Positions 63,231-64,000 of a DNA stretch of 64,000 bases are shown here, piece by piece; positions within the stretch are counted from its first letter, which is position 1; each line of letters begins with the position of its first letter. Made by a program: the position numbers and the translations under genes. The stretch lies in contig QANT01000898.1 in assembly GCA_003254885.1 (NCBI GenBank), positions 1 to 64,000 of the forward strand, given 5' to 3'. The DNA comes from Purshia tridentata. Lineage: Eukaryota > Streptophyta > Magnoliopsida > Rosales > Rosaceae. The notes below the pieces were generated by a model. The model searched no databases, was not told where the DNA came from, and worked only from the letters and a program-made list of their open reading frames with translations.

Positions 63231-64000
63231 CCTATTTAAAGACTACATATATATATAGATATAGCCATATAGGAGAAGGAAAAGGAATGTTAAATATTAA
63301 AAACTTAATATTGCTCTTTAGACTTTATTAATTAAAAGATTCAAATTAAATAACCTATAAATTATAATTTTGAAAGTAAAATAGTAATCTACATATAAAA
63401 AGTTAGGAGTGTAGAATAAATACTGGTAACATTATTTGTTAATAAAAGATAAAAAGGTAAAATAATTATAATTAAAAAATACAAAATTACACCTTATTTT
63501 TAGCATCTCATTTTCCCACTACCATTATTTTAGGATAAATAAATTATTAGAATTTTTAACTAATATTTAGAAAGTTTAATTAACGCGTGGAAAGGGATTA
63601 GTATAGAATAATTATAATTGAAAACTAAATTGAAATAGAAAATCACACCACTCCTTATTTTTAGCAACCCATTTACATAAGGCTCACCATAAAGCTCAAG
63701 GCTAAAAACCCACACAAAGCCTGCCTGACCTATTGGGCCCAAAGCCTTATTATTAGGCCCGAAAATTGGACCAGCCAGCCCGAAAGTCCCTTGGGCTGGG
63801 CTTGGGCCATCCCCTTGAACCCCAAAGCTCGCCTGAAGTTCAACCCACTTAAGCCCAACCTAAGCCTGGTCCAAACTCGAACAAAAGCCCGAATTAGGTC
63901 TATATTTTAATTCCTATAACAATTTATATAATTAGATAACTAAATATATAGTTATATATAATTTATAATTACAAATTTACATACATATAACATATTTACA
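63231..64000. other. AT-rich DNA and a GC-rich repeat at the window end
   Basis: The phrase CTTATTTTTAGCA with its AATTATAATT neighbour occurs twice (about 63466-63520 and 63606-63680), a short local duplication. The segment 63710-63900 is GC-rich with repeated GGGCTTGGGCC-like phrases, as in dispersed plant DNA-transposon fragments, but borders are not visible. No gene is seen. Confidence 0.35.

Overview
This is nuclear DNA from a flowering plant, almost certainly a eudicot. Genes have GT-AG introns and AT-rich non-coding DNA, and the protein families are plant-type (plant-specific TFIIB-related factor, DUF538, UBA2, MMD1/DUET-like PHD protein). Homology read by eye suggests a rosid, but the species cannot be fixed from the window.

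Left gene-rich part (1-31.5 kb). ATG7, the E1-like enzyme of autophagy (+, 14 exons, 697-5106), has a GC-rich foldback insert just after its stop. Next come an ARM-repeat protein (+, 8352-10868), UBA2-type RNA-binding protein (-, 14988-16118) head-to-head with the TFIIB-related factor PTF2 (+, 16519-18156), a small DUF538 protein (-, 19821-20234) and SMG7, a nonsense-mediated decay factor (-, coding 25424-29941, leader to about 31.5 kb). SMG7 has two introns after its stop codon, the known architecture by which plant SMG7 is held down by its own pathway.

Middle repeat-rich part (about 31.6-53.8 kb). No intact host gene was found. It holds broken Ty3/Gypsy remains, two decayed PIF/Harbinger transposons facing each other, a non-autonomous Harbinger-like candidate, a cluster of nested Mutator-like terminal-inverted-repeat elements with 9-bp target duplications, a 1.1-kb long-arm foldback, tandem duplications and minisatellites. 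About 3.7 kb (45.2-48.9 kb) could not be assigned.

Right gene part (54.9-63.1 kb). A PHD-finger protein closest to MALE MEIOCYTE DEATH 1/DUET (+, 3 exons, 54900-57632) converges with the PRP22-type spliceosomal helicase DEAH5 (-, 2 exons, 58726-63071).

The genes are not an operon or cluster. Several share an RNA-metabolism theme (SMG7, UBA2, PTF2, DEAH5), and telo-box motifs (AAACCCTA) lie in the leaders or promoters of these four. I saw no clear undescribed multi-gene system. The most interesting signals are post-stop introns in two genes, a very recent templated duplication upstream of the DUF538 gene, the hairpin in the ATG7 3' region and the nested Mutator-like family.
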